Shown here: positions 26,401 to 33,931 of the stretch, one piece after another
Layout of the letters: each line of letters opens with the position of its first letter
Position numbering within the stretch: the stretch's first letter is position 1
NCBI RefSeq assembly: GCF_000717025.1
Contig: NZ_JNXG01000002.1
Coordinates: 868,001 to 932,000 of the forward strand
Source: Streptomyces atroolivaceus
GTDB lineage: Bacteria > Actinomycetota > Actinomycetes > Streptomycetales > Streptomycetaceae
Direction of reading: 5' to 3'
Length of the DNA: 64,000 nucleotides
Position numbers and translations under genes: made by a program
Notes under the pieces: model-generated
Database searches by the model: none
Told to the model about the DNA's origin: nothing
The model's input: the letters and a program-made list of their open reading frames with translations, nothing else

Positions 26401-27018
26401 GCCGTGCGGGACGTCGTCGTACCCGCCACGCTCTCCGCCACCCAGCTCCTGCACCTCGCCGACGACCCCGACGGCTTCGCGCGGGAGCTCGCCCGCCCCA
26501 TGCCCCGCCCCCCGCAGCCCGCCGCACGCCGGGGAACCCGCTTCCACGCCTGGGTGGAGTCCCGGTTCGAGGAACTGCCGCTGCCCATGCTGGGCCCGGA
26601 CGAACTCCCCGGGGGCGACGAGAACGACGCGGACATCGCCGACGAGCGCGATCTCGCCGAGCTCAAGGAGGCCTTCGAGCGCACCGCGTACGCCCGGCGC
26701 ATCCCCTACCGCGTCGAGACACCGTTCCAGATCACGCTGGGAGGCAGGGTGATCCGCGGCCGGATCGACGCGGTCTACCGCACCGGTGACACGTACGAGA
26801 TCGTCGACTGGAAGACCGGCCGGCACCGCACGGCCGACCCGCTCCAGCTGGCCGTCTACCGCCTGGCCTGGGCAGAGCTGCACGGCCTGCCGCTGGAGGC
26901 GGTCACGGCGACCTTCCTCTACGTACGCACCGGGGAGACGTCCCGTCCCGCCGGGCTGCCGGGCCGGGAGGAGCTGGAAAAGCTCCTGCTGGACGAGCCA
27001 CCTCCGCGGGGCCGATAG
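23422..27018 (+). CDS. adnB: AdnB-type helicase-nuclease (UvrD/Rep + RecB-like nuclease)
   Basis: A 1198-aa partner of AdnA. Motor motifs: Walker A VAGAGSGKTT (~37-46), DEYQDTS, GDPCQAIYGWRGA and VLTAHKSKGLEW. The nuclease domain near the C-terminus has GRIDAVY and EIVDWKTGRH and lacks the Fe-S cysteines, as in mycobacterial AdnB. GTG 23422 gives the homologous opening; TAGCCT lies seven bases upstream, so a separate short-leader or leaderless transcript is possible. A ~150-residue low-complexity linker (about 835-985) separates motor and nuclease and contains DNA-level tandem repeats. Both proteins together should form a two-motor, two-nuclease break-processing machine. Confidence 0.9.
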   Translation: MSSRITDPEQLKELLGIPFTPEQTACITAPPAPQVIVAGAGSGKTTVMAARVVWLVGTGQVAPEQVLGLTFTNKAAGELAERVRKALVAAGVTDPDVIDPDNPPGEPSISTYHAFAGRLLTDHGLRIGLEPTTRLLADATRYQLAARVLREAPGPYPALTRSFPTLVSDLLALDAELAEHLVRPEQLDEHDTGLLQDLATAKLSNAELRKIPETAGARRELLELTRRYRAAKRSRDLLDFGDQIALSAELALTRPEVGAVLRDEFRVVLLDEYQDTSVAQRLLLAALFGGGGDSGTAGHAVTAVGDPCQAIYGWRGASVANLDDFPHHFPHADGTPATRYSLSENRRSGGRLLHLANGLAEPLRAMHEGVEALRPAPGAERDGLVRCALLRTHAEEIDWLGDSLAHLVRTGKAPGEIAVLCRTAGDFPRIQAALVARDIPVEVVGLSGLLHLPEVADLVAVCEVLQDPGANASLVRLLTGPRWRIGPRDLALLGRRARLLVHRAASGDDADPDRRLAEAVEGIDPAEVISLADALDTFLESGGSEDDQLPFSAEARVRFARLATELRDLRRSLADPLMDVLHRVLATTGLEVELSASPHALAARRRETLANFLDVAAGFAAVDGEATLLAFLGFLRTAAQYEKGLDNALPGGENTVKVLTAHKSKGLEWDVVAVPGLVGGQFPSTQSRDAWTSQSQVLPHALRGDAATLPGLHSFDAKGLKAFKEEMKGHQHTEELRLGYVTFTRPRSLLLGSGHWWGPSQKKPRGPSAFLDALYEHCAAGYGEIEVWADEPGEDEENPALQEKDADQAWPLPLDDTAMARRRAARDTVLAHLEALAATPVPDVYEAVPDVYEAVPDVYEESGHAGKPQYEQEPPYGDEPPYSDEPPYGDEPLYEDEVPPYDEADAPYDDPFPDGAPATSTEGASPSGGAPSHDGGRGTHDAVPPPPPAAPTPHVPAARAPADAGLTPEESRALASWDRDLDALAGELRRSRAAVRDVVVPATLSATQLLHLADDPDGFARELARPMPRPPQPAARRGTRFHAWVESRFEELPLPMLGPDELPGGDENDADIADERDLAELKEAFERTAYARRIPYRVETPFQITLGGRVIRGRIDAVYRTGDTYEIVDWKTGRHRTADPLQLAVYRLAWAELHGLPLEAVTATFLYVRTGETSRPAGLPGREELEKLLLDEPPPRGR
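25940..26115 (+). repeat. Two in-frame tandem repeat blocks in the adnB linker
   Basis: Three near-identical 21-bp units (25940-26001) encode VPDVYEA, VPDVYEA, VPDVYEE. After a short gap, about four to five 18-bp units (to about 26115) encode variations of EPPYGD. Both blocks keep frame and lie in the disordered, Tyr/Pro/Asp/Glu-rich region between motor and nuclease. Copy number is likely to vary between strains. Confidence 0.85.
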
Positions 27019-27028
27019 GCTCATAAGC

Positions 27029-28423
27029 ATGAGCGACACCCCGGACAGCGCCGTCCGTACGTACACCGAGCAGCACCGCACAGCCTTCCTCGACGACCTC
27101 GCCGAGTGGCTGCGCATCCCGTCGGTATCAGCTCAGCCGGAGCACGACGGGGACGTACGGCGCAGTGCCGAGTGGCTGTCGGGCAAGCTCGCGGAGACCG
27201 GCTTCCCGGTCACCGAGATCTGGGAGACGGCCGGAGCCCCGGCGGTCTTCGCCGAGTGGCCCTCGGAGGATCCGGACGCCCCCGTCGTCCTCGTCTACGG
27301 CCACCACGACGTGCAGCCCGCCTCCCGCGAGGACGGCTGGAACAGCGACCCGTTCGACCCGGTGATCCGCGACGGCAGGATGTACGGACGCGGCGCGGCC
27401 GACGACAAGGGCCAGGTGTTCTTCCACACGCTCGGCGTCCGGGCCCACCTCGCGACGACCGGCCGCGAGACCCCCGCCGTGCACCTCAAGCTCCTGGTCG
27501 AGGGCGAGGAGGAGTCCGGCTCGCCGCACTTCCGCGCACTGGCCGAAGAGCGGGCCGCCCGCCTCGCGGCCGACGTCGTGATCGTCTCCGACACCGGCAT
27601 GTGGGACGAGAACACCCCCACCGTCTGCACCGGCATGCGCGGCCTCGCGGAGTGCGAGATCGAGCTGTTCGGCCCTGGCCAGGACATCCACTCCGGATCG
27701 TTCGGCGGTGCCGTTCCCAACCCCGCGACCGCGCTCGCCCGGCTCGTCGCCGCCCTCCACGACACGGAGGGCAGGGTCACGGTCCCCGGCTTCTACGACG
27801 GCGTCGCCGAACTCACCGAGACCGAGCGCGCCCTCTTCGCCGAACTGCCCTTCGACGAGGACACCTGGCTGCGTACGGCCGCTTCGCACGCCACCGCGGG
27901 CGAGGCCGGCTACTCCACCCTCGAGCGCATCTGGGCACGCCCCACCGCCGAGGTCAACGGCATCGGCGGCGGGTACCAGGGGGCGGGCAGCAAGACCGTC
28001 ATCCCCTCGTCGGCCCTGGTCAAGCTGAGCTTCCGGCTGGTCGCGGGGCAGGACCCGGAGCGGATCCAGGACGCGGTCCGCACCTGGGCCGAGGCACGGG
28101 TCCCGGCCGGTGTCCGCCACCGGATCACGTTCGCCCCCGCCACCCGTCCCTGTCTGACGCCGCTGGACCACCCCGCCCTCCAGGCGGTGGCCCGCGCGAT
28201 GGGACGGGCCTTCGGGACGAAGATCCTCTTCACGCGCGAGGGAGGCTCGGGCCCCGCCGCCGACCTGCAGGACGTGCTCGGCGCACCCGTGCTCTTCCTG
28301 GGCATCTCCGTACCGTCCGACGGCTGGCACGGCCCTGACGAGAAGGTCGAACTCGACCTCCTCCTCAAGGGCGTGGAGGCCACCGCCCACCTGTGGGGCG
28401 AGCTGGCCGACGCACTCCGCTGA
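27029..28423 (+). CDS. M20 family dipeptidase
   Basis: A 464-aa cytoplasmic metallopeptidase of the M20/CNDP type. Metal ligands and catalytic residues occur in VLVYGHHDVQPA (His, catalytic Asp), GRGAADDKGQ (bridging Asp) and VEGEEESGS (catalytic Glu), with a final His in FTREGGSGPAADLQ to DGWHGPDE. It hydrolyses dipeptides, typically cysteinylglycine or b-Ala-His-like substrates. ATG 27029 lies 10 bases after the adnB stop; TAGGCT (27016-27021) just upstream could be the -10 box of a leaderless message. No clear ribosome-binding site is present, supporting leaderless translation. Confidence 0.9.
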   Translation: MSDTPDSAVRTYTEQHRTAFLDDLAEWLRIPSVSAQPEHDGDVRRSAEWLSGKLAETGFPVTEIWETAGAPAVFAEWPSEDPDAPVVLVYGHHDVQPASREDGWNSDPFDPVIRDGRMYGRGAADDKGQVFFHTLGVRAHLATTGRETPAVHLKLLVEGEEESGSPHFRALAEERAARLAADVVIVSDTGMWDENTPTVCTGMRGLAECEIELFGPGQDIHSGSFGGAVPNPATALARLVAALHDTEGRVTVPGFYDGVAELTETERALFAELPFDEDTWLRTAASHATAGEAGYSTLERIWARPTAEVNGIGGGYQGAGSKTVIPSSALVKLSFRLVAGQDPERIQDAVRTWAEARVPAGVRHRITFAPATRPCLTPLDHPALQAVARAMGRAFGTKILFTREGGSGPAADLQDVLGAPVLFLGISVPSDGWHGPDEKVELDLLLKGVEATAHLWGELADALR

Positions 28424-28467
28424 ATCTCTGAACGCCCGATCCGCCCCCGGGGGAGTAGGAAGCACCT

Positions 28468-29415
28468 GTGAGCACCTTCGACAACGCCACCGCAGACCGC
28501 CCGATCGGTCTCACCGCGCCCAGCGGCATCGACCGTGCCGCGCACCACCGGCTCGACGAGGCCTGGCTCGCCGCGGCCTGGAGCCACCCGACGACCAGGG
28601 TCTTCGTCGTCTCCGGGGGCCAGGCGCTCATCGACGACACCCCGGACGGCGGCACCGAGCTCGTCATGACACCCGCCTTCGAGGCGCCGGTCACCGAGAC
28701 CCACCGCTACTTCCTGGGGACCGACGAGAACGGCGTGCGCTACTTCGCGCTCCAGAAGGACTCCCTCCCGGGCCGCATGGACCAGTCCGCACGGCCCGCC
28801 GGCCTGCGCGAGGCCGGGATGCTCCTCGGCCCCCGGGACGCCGGGCTGATGGTGCACGCGGTGGCGCTCGAGAACTGGCAGCGACTGCACCGCTTCTGTT
28901 CACGCTGCGGCGAGCGCACCGTGATCGCGGCGGCCGGGCACATCCGCCGCTGCCAGGCCTGCGGGGCGGAGCACTACCCGCGGACCGACCCCGCGGTGAT
29001 CATGCTCGTCACGGACGACCAGGACCGTGCCCTTCTGGGGCGCCAGGTGCACTGGCCCGAGGGCCGCTTCTCGACCCTCGCCGGTTTCGTCGAACCGGGG
29101 GAGTCGATCGAGCAGTCCGTGGCCCGCGAGGTGTTCGAGGAGGCGGGCGTCACCGTCGGCGAGGTCGAGTACATCGCCAGTCAGCCCTGGCCCTTCCCGT
29201 CCAGCCTGATGCTCGGCTTCATGGCGCGCGCCACGTCCTTCGAGATCAACGTGGACGGTGAGGAGATCGAGGAGGCCCGCTGGTTCTCCCGCGAGGACCT
29301 GACGGCCGCCTTCGACTCGGGCGAGGTGCTGCCCCCGTTCGGCATCTCGATCGCCGCGCGTCTGATCGAGCTCTGGTACGGCAAGCCGCTCCCCAGGCCG
29401 GGCAGCGCGACCTGA
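28468..29415 (+). CDS. nudC: NAD(+) diphosphatase / RNA decapping NudC
   Basis: A 315-aa Nudix hydrolase. A zinc ribbon (CSRCGERT ... CQACGAEHYPRTDP) precedes the Nudix box (GFVEPGESIEQSVAREVFEE with AGV after it), followed by SQPWPFPSSLM, the NudC-specific SQPWPFPxS motif. It cleaves NADH to NMNH and AMP and removes NAD caps from RNA 5' ends. The first ~130 residues are the variable NudC N-terminal domain. GTG start 28468. Convergent with the mycoredoxin gene, separated by a long perfect hairpin. Confidence 0.95.
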   Translation: MSTFDNATADRPIGLTAPSGIDRAAHHRLDEAWLAAAWSHPTTRVFVVSGGQALIDDTPDGGTELVMTPAFEAPVTETHRYFLGTDENGVRYFALQKDSLPGRMDQSARPAGLREAGMLLGPRDAGLMVHAVALENWQRLHRFCSRCGERTVIAAAGHIRRCQACGAEHYPRTDPAVIMLVTDDQDRALLGRQVHWPEGRFSTLAGFVEPGESIEQSVAREVFEEAGVTVGEVEYIASQPWPFPSSLMLGFMARATSFEINVDGEEIEEARWFSREDLTAAFDSGEVLPPFGISIAARLIELWYGKPLPRPGSAT

Positions 29416-29421
29416 AGGACC

Positions 29422-29479
29422 GGCCCCCGCGTACGACGAAGGCCCCGCCGTGGCGGGGCCTTCGTCGTACGCGGGGGCC
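29422..29479. terminator. Very long perfect bidirectional terminator
   Basis: 28-bp perfect inverted repeat (29422-29449 with 29452-29479) with only two central bases, between the convergent nudC and mycoredoxin genes. Confidence 0.85.
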
Positions 29480-29498
29480 TTGGCCGCAAAGGACGCGG

Positions 29499-29741
29499 TC
29501 AGGCGCCGATCTTCTGCTTGACCTGGGCCAGCGAGGGGTTGGTCAGCGTCGAACCGTCGGGGAAGAGCACGGTCGGAACCGTCTGGTTCCCGCCATTCGC
29601 CTTCTCGACAAAAGCTGCCGAATCCGGGTCGTGCTCGATGTTGACCTCGGTGTACGCGATGCCTTCGCGGTCCATCTGCCCCTTGAGCCGGCGGCAGTAG
29701 CCGCACCACGTGGTGCTGTACATCGTCACAGTGCCCGGCAT
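29499..29741 (-). CDS. mrx1: Mycoredoxin (glutaredoxin-like, CGYC)
   Basis: An 80-aa thioredoxin-fold protein with active site WCGYC (Cys13, Cys16), cis-Pro segment TVPTVLF and the rest of the glutaredoxin-like fold. CGYC defines mycoredoxin-1, which reduces protein-mycothiol mixed disulfides in actinobacteria. ATG 29741 is favoured by family length. A SigR-type promoter lies about 70 bp upstream (29845-29820), consistent with induction by disulfide stress together with moeZ and sigR in this window. Divergent from uvrD2. Confidence 0.93.
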   Translation of the reverse strand: MPGTVTMYSTTWCGYCRRLKGQMDREGIAYTEVNIEHDPDSAAFVEKANGGNQTVPTVLFPDGSTLTNPSLAQVKQKIGA

Positions 29742-29819
29742 GTCGTCGGCGCTCCTTCGTCTTCGTCCGTCTCGCTGAGGTGCGGGGCCGCACGCACGCG
29801 CACGCTCCCGCATGGAAGG

Positions 29820-29845
29820 AACGTACGAGACCCGACCACCATTCC
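29820..29845 (-). promoter_or_regulatory. SigR-type promoter for mycoredoxin
   Basis: On the minus strand GGAAT (29845-29841), an 18-bp spacer and GTT (29822-29820). Perfect match to the consensus also seen at sigRp2 and moeZ. Confidence 0.75.
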
Positions 29846-29882
29846 CACCGGTCGCCCCACCGGTATGACGAACGGCACCCCC

Positions 29883-29891
29883 TGTGGACAA
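29883..29891 (-). promoter_or_regulatory. DnaA-box-like 9-mer
   Basis: TTGTCCACA on the minus strand, the preferred streptomycete DnaA box, in the mrx1-uvrD2 intergenic region 40 bp before uvrD2. A single box, so function is uncertain. Confidence 0.3.
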
Positions 29892-29930
29892 CCGCCGCAG
29901 CGGCCACTCACGACCTGGCAGCATGGCAGG

Positions 29931-32153
29931 GTGACAGCAGCAACGCATTCCACCCTCTTCCCGCAGGTCCCCGACTCCGCGGACGCCGTGCTCGACGGGC
30001 TCGACCCGGAGCAGCGCGAGGTCGCGCTCGCCCTCGGCGGGCCGGTGTGCGTGCTGGCCGGAGCCGGTACGGGCAAGACGCGGGCGATCACGCACCGCAT
30101 CGCCTACGGGGTGCGTGCCGGGATCCTCCAGCCGACGACCGTGCTCGCCGTCACCTTCACCAACCGGGCGGCCGGGGAGATGCGGGGCAGGCTCCGTCAG
30201 CTCGGCGCGACCGGGGTCCAGGCCCGGACCTTCCACTCCGCGGCTCTGCGCCAGCTCCAGTACTTCTGGCCGAAAGCAGTCGGTGGTGAGCTTCCGCGTC
30301 TGGTGGAGCGCAAGGTCCAGCTGGTCGCCGAGGCCGCGGCCCGTTGCGGGATCCGGCTCGACCGCAACGAGCTGCGGGACGCCACCAGCGAGATCGAGTG
30401 GGCCAAGGTCACCCAGACCGTCCCCGCCGACTACCCGGCCGCGGTCGTGAAGACCCAGCGGGACGCACCGCGCGACCCGGCCGAGCTCTCGCAGATCTAC
30501 GCGATGTACGAACAGCTGAAGCGCGACCGGTCGGTGATCGACTTCGAGGACGTGCTGCTGCTCACCGTCGGCATCCTCCAGGACCGTCACGACATCGCCG
30601 AGCACGTGCGCCGTCAGTACCAGCACTTCGTCGTCGACGAGTACCAGGACGTCAGCCCGCTCCAGCAGCGGCTCCTCGATCTCTGGCTCGGCGAGCGGGA
30701 CGATCTCTGTGTCGTGGGCGACGCCGGCCAGACGATCTACTCCTTCACCGGTGCGACCCCCGACCACCTGCTGCACTTCCGGACCCGTCACCCGGACGCG
30801 ACGGTGGTCAAGCTGGTGCGGGACTACCGCTCCACGCCTCAGGTCGTCCACCTGGCCAACGGCCTGCTGAGCCAGGCCCGGGGCAAGGCCGCCGAGCACC
30901 GGCTCGAGCTGGTCTCGCAGCGGGACAAGGGGCCCGAACCCGTCTACACGGAGTACGCGGACGAACCCGCGGAGGCCGAGGGCACCGCTCGCCGGATCCG
31001 TGAACTGATCGCCGCGGGGGTCCCGGCCGGTGAGATCGCCGTGCTGTACCGGGTCAACTCCCAGTCCGAGGTCTACGAGCAGGCACTCGCGGACGCGGGC
31101 GTGCCCTACCAGCTGCGCGGTGCCGAGCGTTTCTTCGACCGCCCCGAGGTGCGGGAGGCAGGTGTCGCCCTGCGCGGCGCCGCCCGCGCGGGAGGCAACG
31201 ACTCGCTGCTCGACGGTGCCGACGACCTGCCCTCCGAGGTGCGGGCCGTGCTCTCCACCAAGGGATGGACCTCCAAGCCGCCCGCCGGCTCGGGAGCGGT
31301 GCGTGACCGCTGGGAGTCCCTTGCCGCGCTGGTGCGGCTCGCGGAGGACTTCGAACAGGCCAGGCCGGGCGCGACACTGTCCGACCTCGTGGCCGAGCTG
31401 GACGAGCGGGCCGCCGCCCAGCACGCACCCACGGTCCAGGGCGTCACCCTGGCGTCGCTGCACTCGGCGAAGGGGCTGGAGTGGGACGCGGCGTTCCTCG
31501 TCGGGCTCACCGAGGGCATGATGCCGATCGCCTACGCCAAGACGGACGAACAGGTCGAGGAGGAACGCCGGCTGCTGTACGTCGGTGTCACCCGCGCCCG
31601 CTTCCACCTCTCGCTGTCCTGGGCCCTGTCCCGGTCGCCGGGTGGCCGCGGGAACCGAAGGGCGACCCGTTTCCTCAACGGCCTGCGGCCGGGCTCGGCC
31701 GCGCTCGGCACGCGGGGTGGGGCGGGAGGCGGTGGAGGCATCGACCGGGGCTCCCGCGCGGGTGCGGGCGCCGCCGGTACGCAGACGCCCGCCCGTCCCG
31801 GCCGTAGGGGCCCCGTGCGGTGCAGGGTCTGCGGCAAGACGCTCACCGAAGCCGGCGAGATGAAACTGATGCGCTGCGAGGACTGCCCCTCGGACATGGA
31901 CGAGGCGCTGTACGAGCGGCTGCGCGAGTGGCGGGCGGACCGGGCGAAGGAGATCAGCCAGCCCGCCTACTGCGTCTTCACCGACAAGACGCTGATGGCG
32001 ATCGCCGAGGCGGCGCCGGGAACCGAGGGCGAGCTCGTCGTCATCGCCGGGGTCGGCAACCGGAAACTGACCCGGTTCGGGGCCGACGTGCTGGCCATCT
32101 GCGCAGGCCGGACGCTGGGTCAGGAACCGGGGGAGGGCGACGGCGAGGTGTGA
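29931..32153 (+). CDS. uvrD2: ATP-dependent DNA helicase UvrD2
   Basis: A 740-aa SF1 helicase. Walker A GAGTGKT at 44-50, motif II DEYQDVS, motif III GDAGQTIYSF and motif V ASLHSAKGLEW. A tetracysteine CxxC-x14-CxxC (CRVCGK ... CEDC, about 625-646) links the motor to a C-terminal HRDC domain (about 660-738). This exact layout defines mycobacterial UvrD2, where the tetracysteine module rather than HRDC is needed for unwinding. GTG 29931 gives the conserved opening. It is an essential repair/replication helicase in mycobacteria. Immediately followed by the wblC promoter. Confidence 0.94.
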   Translation: MTAATHSTLFPQVPDSADAVLDGLDPEQREVALALGGPVCVLAGAGTGKTRAITHRIAYGVRAGILQPTTVLAVTFTNRAAGEMRGRLRQLGATGVQARTFHSAALRQLQYFWPKAVGGELPRLVERKVQLVAEAAARCGIRLDRNELRDATSEIEWAKVTQTVPADYPAAVVKTQRDAPRDPAELSQIYAMYEQLKRDRSVIDFEDVLLLTVGILQDRHDIAEHVRRQYQHFVVDEYQDVSPLQQRLLDLWLGERDDLCVVGDAGQTIYSFTGATPDHLLHFRTRHPDATVVKLVRDYRSTPQVVHLANGLLSQARGKAAEHRLELVSQRDKGPEPVYTEYADEPAEAEGTARRIRELIAAGVPAGEIAVLYRVNSQSEVYEQALADAGVPYQLRGAERFFDRPEVREAGVALRGAARAGGNDSLLDGADDLPSEVRAVLSTKGWTSKPPAGSGAVRDRWESLAALVRLAEDFEQARPGATLSDLVAELDERAAAQHAPTVQGVTLASLHSAKGLEWDAAFLVGLTEGMMPIAYAKTDEQVEEERRLLYVGVTRARFHLSLSWALSRSPGGRGNRRATRFLNGLRPGSAALGTRGGAGGGGGIDRGSRAGAGAAGTQTPARPGRRGPVRCRVCGKTLTEAGEMKLMRCEDCPSDMDEALYERLREWRADRAKEISQPAYCVFTDKTLMAIAEAAPGTEGELVVIAGVGNRKLTRFGADVLAICAGRTLGQEPGEGDGEV

Positions 32154-32161
32154 GAAAAACT

Positions 32162-32206
32162 CGTCGAAAAAATAGTTTGCGCGCGCAGCAGCAAGCACCA
32201 TAGGTT
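32162..32206 (+). promoter_or_regulatory. wblC promoter with WhiB7-type AT-rich element
   Basis: -35 TTGCGC (32177-32182), 18-bp spacer, -10 TAGGTT (32201-32206). An A/T-rich block (GAAAAAATAG, 32166-32175) sits directly upstream of the -35. WhiB7/WblC binds region 4 of the primary sigma factor and uses its AT-hook to contact precisely this kind of A/T block, so autoregulation is expected. Transcription should start near 32213, giving a leader of about 600 nt before wblC. Confidence 0.7.
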
Positions 32207-32320
32207 CTTAACCACGGGAACAGCGACTTCTCTGAAGCCCTGACTCCGTGCTGTACTTATCCGAATACCGCAGGACCAGCCCCGGCCGGTCCCTTGAGAC
32301 GCCGAGAGGAGGCGATTGTC

Positions 32321-32650
32321 GTGATCAGCATCATCAACACCATCAAAATGACCGATCCGTCGGTCGTCTCCGCCTGCTCGCTCGGCCTCACCCGCTCTTC
32401 CGAGCTCTCGCTTCGTGGCATCCGTGTGTCCGGCGCCGCAGTGGTCAGCCCGCTGTCCCCGGCGAGCCTGCCCGTGCGGGAGCGCAATGAGCGACCGACC
32501 GGGGCACCGGAAGCAGCAGTAGTGAAGGGACAGGCCTCGGCCTATGCCTTTGCGGCAGCCGCAGCCGGTGCCGGAGCCAAGAAGCAGACGACGCACCACC
32601 ACACGATGTGGGCCTTCCGTGGGCCTGAACCCTGGAGTGATCCAGCCTGA
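32321..32650 (+). CDS. Upstream ORF (leader peptide) of wblC
   Basis: 109 codons in the wblC leader. GTG 32321 is preceded by AGGAGG with 8-base spacing, the best ribosome-binding site in the leader. The product begins VISIINTIKMTDPSVVSACS, has an Ala-rich patch and a late KKQTTHHHTMWAFRGPEPW segment, and ends 22 bases before the terminator stem. No domain is recognised. In Streptomyces and mycobacteria, whiB7/wblC is controlled by a uORF: when antibiotics slow translation of the uORF, the downstream terminator is disrupted and wblC is transcribed. The position and strong start fit this role. An in-frame start at 32294 lacks such a site. Confidence 0.65.
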   Translation: MISIINTIKMTDPSVVSACSLGLTRSSELSLRGIRVSGAAVVSPLSPASLPVRERNERPTGAPEAAVVKGQASAYAFAAAAAGAGAKKQTTHHHTMWAFRGPEPWSDPA

Positions 32651-32663
32651 TCTCCATCAGGCC
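32622..32663 (+). promoter_or_regulatory. Candidate attenuator/anti-terminator hairpins
   Basis: GGCCTGA (32622-32628) can pair with TCAGGCC (32657-32663), enclosing a small CTGGA/TCCAG hairpin (32632-32645) that spans the uORF stop region. The first arm could alternatively pair, with one bulge, to TCAGGGCC (32671-32678), which includes the left arm of the terminator. This gives mutually exclusive structures whose choice would depend on ribosome position in the uORF. Confidence 0.45.
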
Positions 32664-32672
32664 GGCGCCTTC

Positions 32673-32716
32673 AGGGCCGCGGAACCCCACTCGGGATCCG
32701 CGGCCCTTTTGTTTTG
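32673..32716 (+). terminator. Intrinsic terminator in wblC leader (attenuator)
   Basis: A perfect 11-bp GC-rich stem (32673-32683 with 32697-32707), 13-nt loop, followed directly by TTTTGTTTTG. True U-tract terminators are rare in this window, and this one lies about 105 bp upstream of the wblC start, inside its own transcript. It is the attenuation point expected for WhiB7-type control. Confidence 0.85.
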
Positions 32717-32820
32717 TCCGAACGGATGAGACGAGACGAAGGAGCCTCGGGACAGCAGGACCTGGTACCAGCCGCCAACCGGCCAACAGGCCGGCACGAC
32801 CAGACGAGGACAACGCCACC

Positions 32821-33189
32821 GTGCAACTCGAGACGCACGCCCCGTCCGTACCGCCTTCCGACACGATCTCCCCGCCCGGCCTCACGGAGGACTCCACCTT
32901 GATCCCCCTCACCGCGCTCACCGCGCTCGACGACGCCATCGAGAACCTCGGCGTACCCGTCCCCTGCCGTTCCTACGACCCGGAGGTCTTCTTCGCCGAG
33001 TCGCCGGCCGACGTCGAGTACGCCAAGTCCCTCTGCCGGACCTGTCCGCTGGTCGAGGCCTGCCTCGCCGGAGCCAAGGAGCGGCGCGAGCCGTGGGGTG
33101 TCTGGGGCGGTGAGCTCTTCGTCCAGGGCGTCGTCGTCGCCCGCAAGCGTCCGCGGGGCCGTCCGCGTAAGAACCCGGTCGCGGCGTGA
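32821..33189 (+). CDS. wblC: WblC/WhiB7 transcriptional activator of antibiotic resistance
   Basis: A 122-aa WhiB-family protein. Four cysteines at 49, 72, 75 and 81 hold the 4Fe-4S cluster; WGVWGG (92-97) is the family turn; the C-terminal AT-hook RGRPRK (112-117) is diagnostic for WhiB7/WblC. It binds the primary sigma factor and activates intrinsic resistance genes in response to ribosome-targeting antibiotics. GTG 32821 is the only start consistent with family length, although its ribosome-binding site is weak. It is preceded by a promoter, uORF and terminator of the attenuating type. Known as SCO5190 in S. coelicolor. Confidence 0.95.
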   Translation: MQLETHAPSVPPSDTISPPGLTEDSTLIPLTALTALDDAIENLGVPVPCRSYDPEVFFAESPADVEYAKSLCRTCPLVEACLAGAKERREPWGVWGGELFVQGVVVARKRPRGRPRKNPVAA

Positions 33190-33281
33190 CCGCCGGCCTG
33201 GGGGTCATGGCCCCCACACGAACGAAGCGCATCGGAACCATCGACCGTCCCCAGACCCATGACCCCCGGAATCAGGCACCA

Positions 33282-33545
33282 ATGACCACCACCACGAGGG
33301 AGCCCGTCGGCTCCGCGACCCCGGACGTCACCATCATCGGCGCGAACGACTCGCGTCAGAACAGGACCCGCGAAATGCAACTCATCCCAGAAGCCCTGGC
33401 TCGTGCGCATATGCACGACCGCCTGAGGGAGGCCGAGGAGGGACGTCAGGCAGTCCGCCTGGTCGCCGCCCGGCGGATGCAGCGTCGTGCGGAGCGTGCC
33501 TCGATGCGCGCCCGCCGTGCGCTCGCCATGGCTGTCATGCACTGA
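33282..33545 (+). CDS. Small conserved basic protein of unknown function
   Basis: 87 aa from ATG 33282. The first third (MTTTTREPVGSATPDVTIIG) is unstructured. The last ~55 residues, from QLIPEALARAHMHDRLREAEEG to the end, form an Arg/Glu/Ala-rich amphipathic helix pattern ending in RRAERASMRARRALAMAVMH. No domain is recognised. GTG 33186, which overlaps the wblC stop by four bases, and ATG 33375 are alternative in-frame starts; the overlap at 33186 would couple it to wblC. Codon use is typical, so it is probably real. It may be co-transcribed with wblC and end at the hairpin at 33620. Confidence 0.6.
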   Translation: MTTTTREPVGSATPDVTIIGANDSRQNRTREMQLIPEALARAHMHDRLREAEEGRQAVRLVAARRMQRRAERASMRARRALAMAVMH

Positions 33546-33619
33546 CAGATCCACCAGCAGTAAGGCGCACCACGGCTGCCGGGCCACCGCTCGGCCCCTC
33601 AGGCAGCCACCCTCCCCTT

Positions 33620-33653
33620 CCGCGGGGCCGGTCCGAACGGGCCGGCCCCGCGG
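33620..33653. terminator. Hairpin terminator after wblC region
   Basis: 12-bp perfect stem (33620-33631 with 33642-33653), extendable to 15 bp with a G-T pair and a 4-nt loop. Confidence 0.7.
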
Positions 33654-33699
33654 TGCGTCACCCCGCGCGCCGTTCGACCGACGGCGTCGACGTCGCGAG

Positions 33700-33904
33700 G
33701 TGGACGAGGAGACTCATCACCCCGCGGAGCCCGATGCCGGCCACGTGACGTGCGCCCGCTGCGGCGTGGCCGCGGAGTCGGACGCCCCACCTTTGACATG
33801 GCTCCGCTCCGTCGGGAACGGCGGGCCGTCGGTACGTCTGCGACGACTGCGCCCGCAGTCGCATCAGGGCGATGGGGAGCCGGCTCGATCCCGAGTGGGG
33901 GTGA
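33700..33904 (+). pseudogene. Frameshifted small zinc-ribbon protein gene
   Basis: From GTG 33700 (or GTG 33745) one frame reads CARCGVAAESDAPPLTW and then runs on without the expected second cysteine pair. Shifting by one base at the GGG of 33823-33825 restores GRRYVCDDCARSRIRAMGSR followed by LDPEWG and a TGA at 33902-33904. The two halves together make C-x2-C ... C-x2-C, a plausible treble-clef or ribbon. Small actinobacterial proteins with CxRCG...CDxCAR and a terminal Trp occur widely, as I recall. A single extra G explains the break. It could be a genuine pseudogene or a sequencing error. It lies convergent to the ABC1-like kinase gene. Confidence 0.55.
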
Positions 33905-33931
33905 CCCGAGGACGAAGGGGTGGAATGTCGC

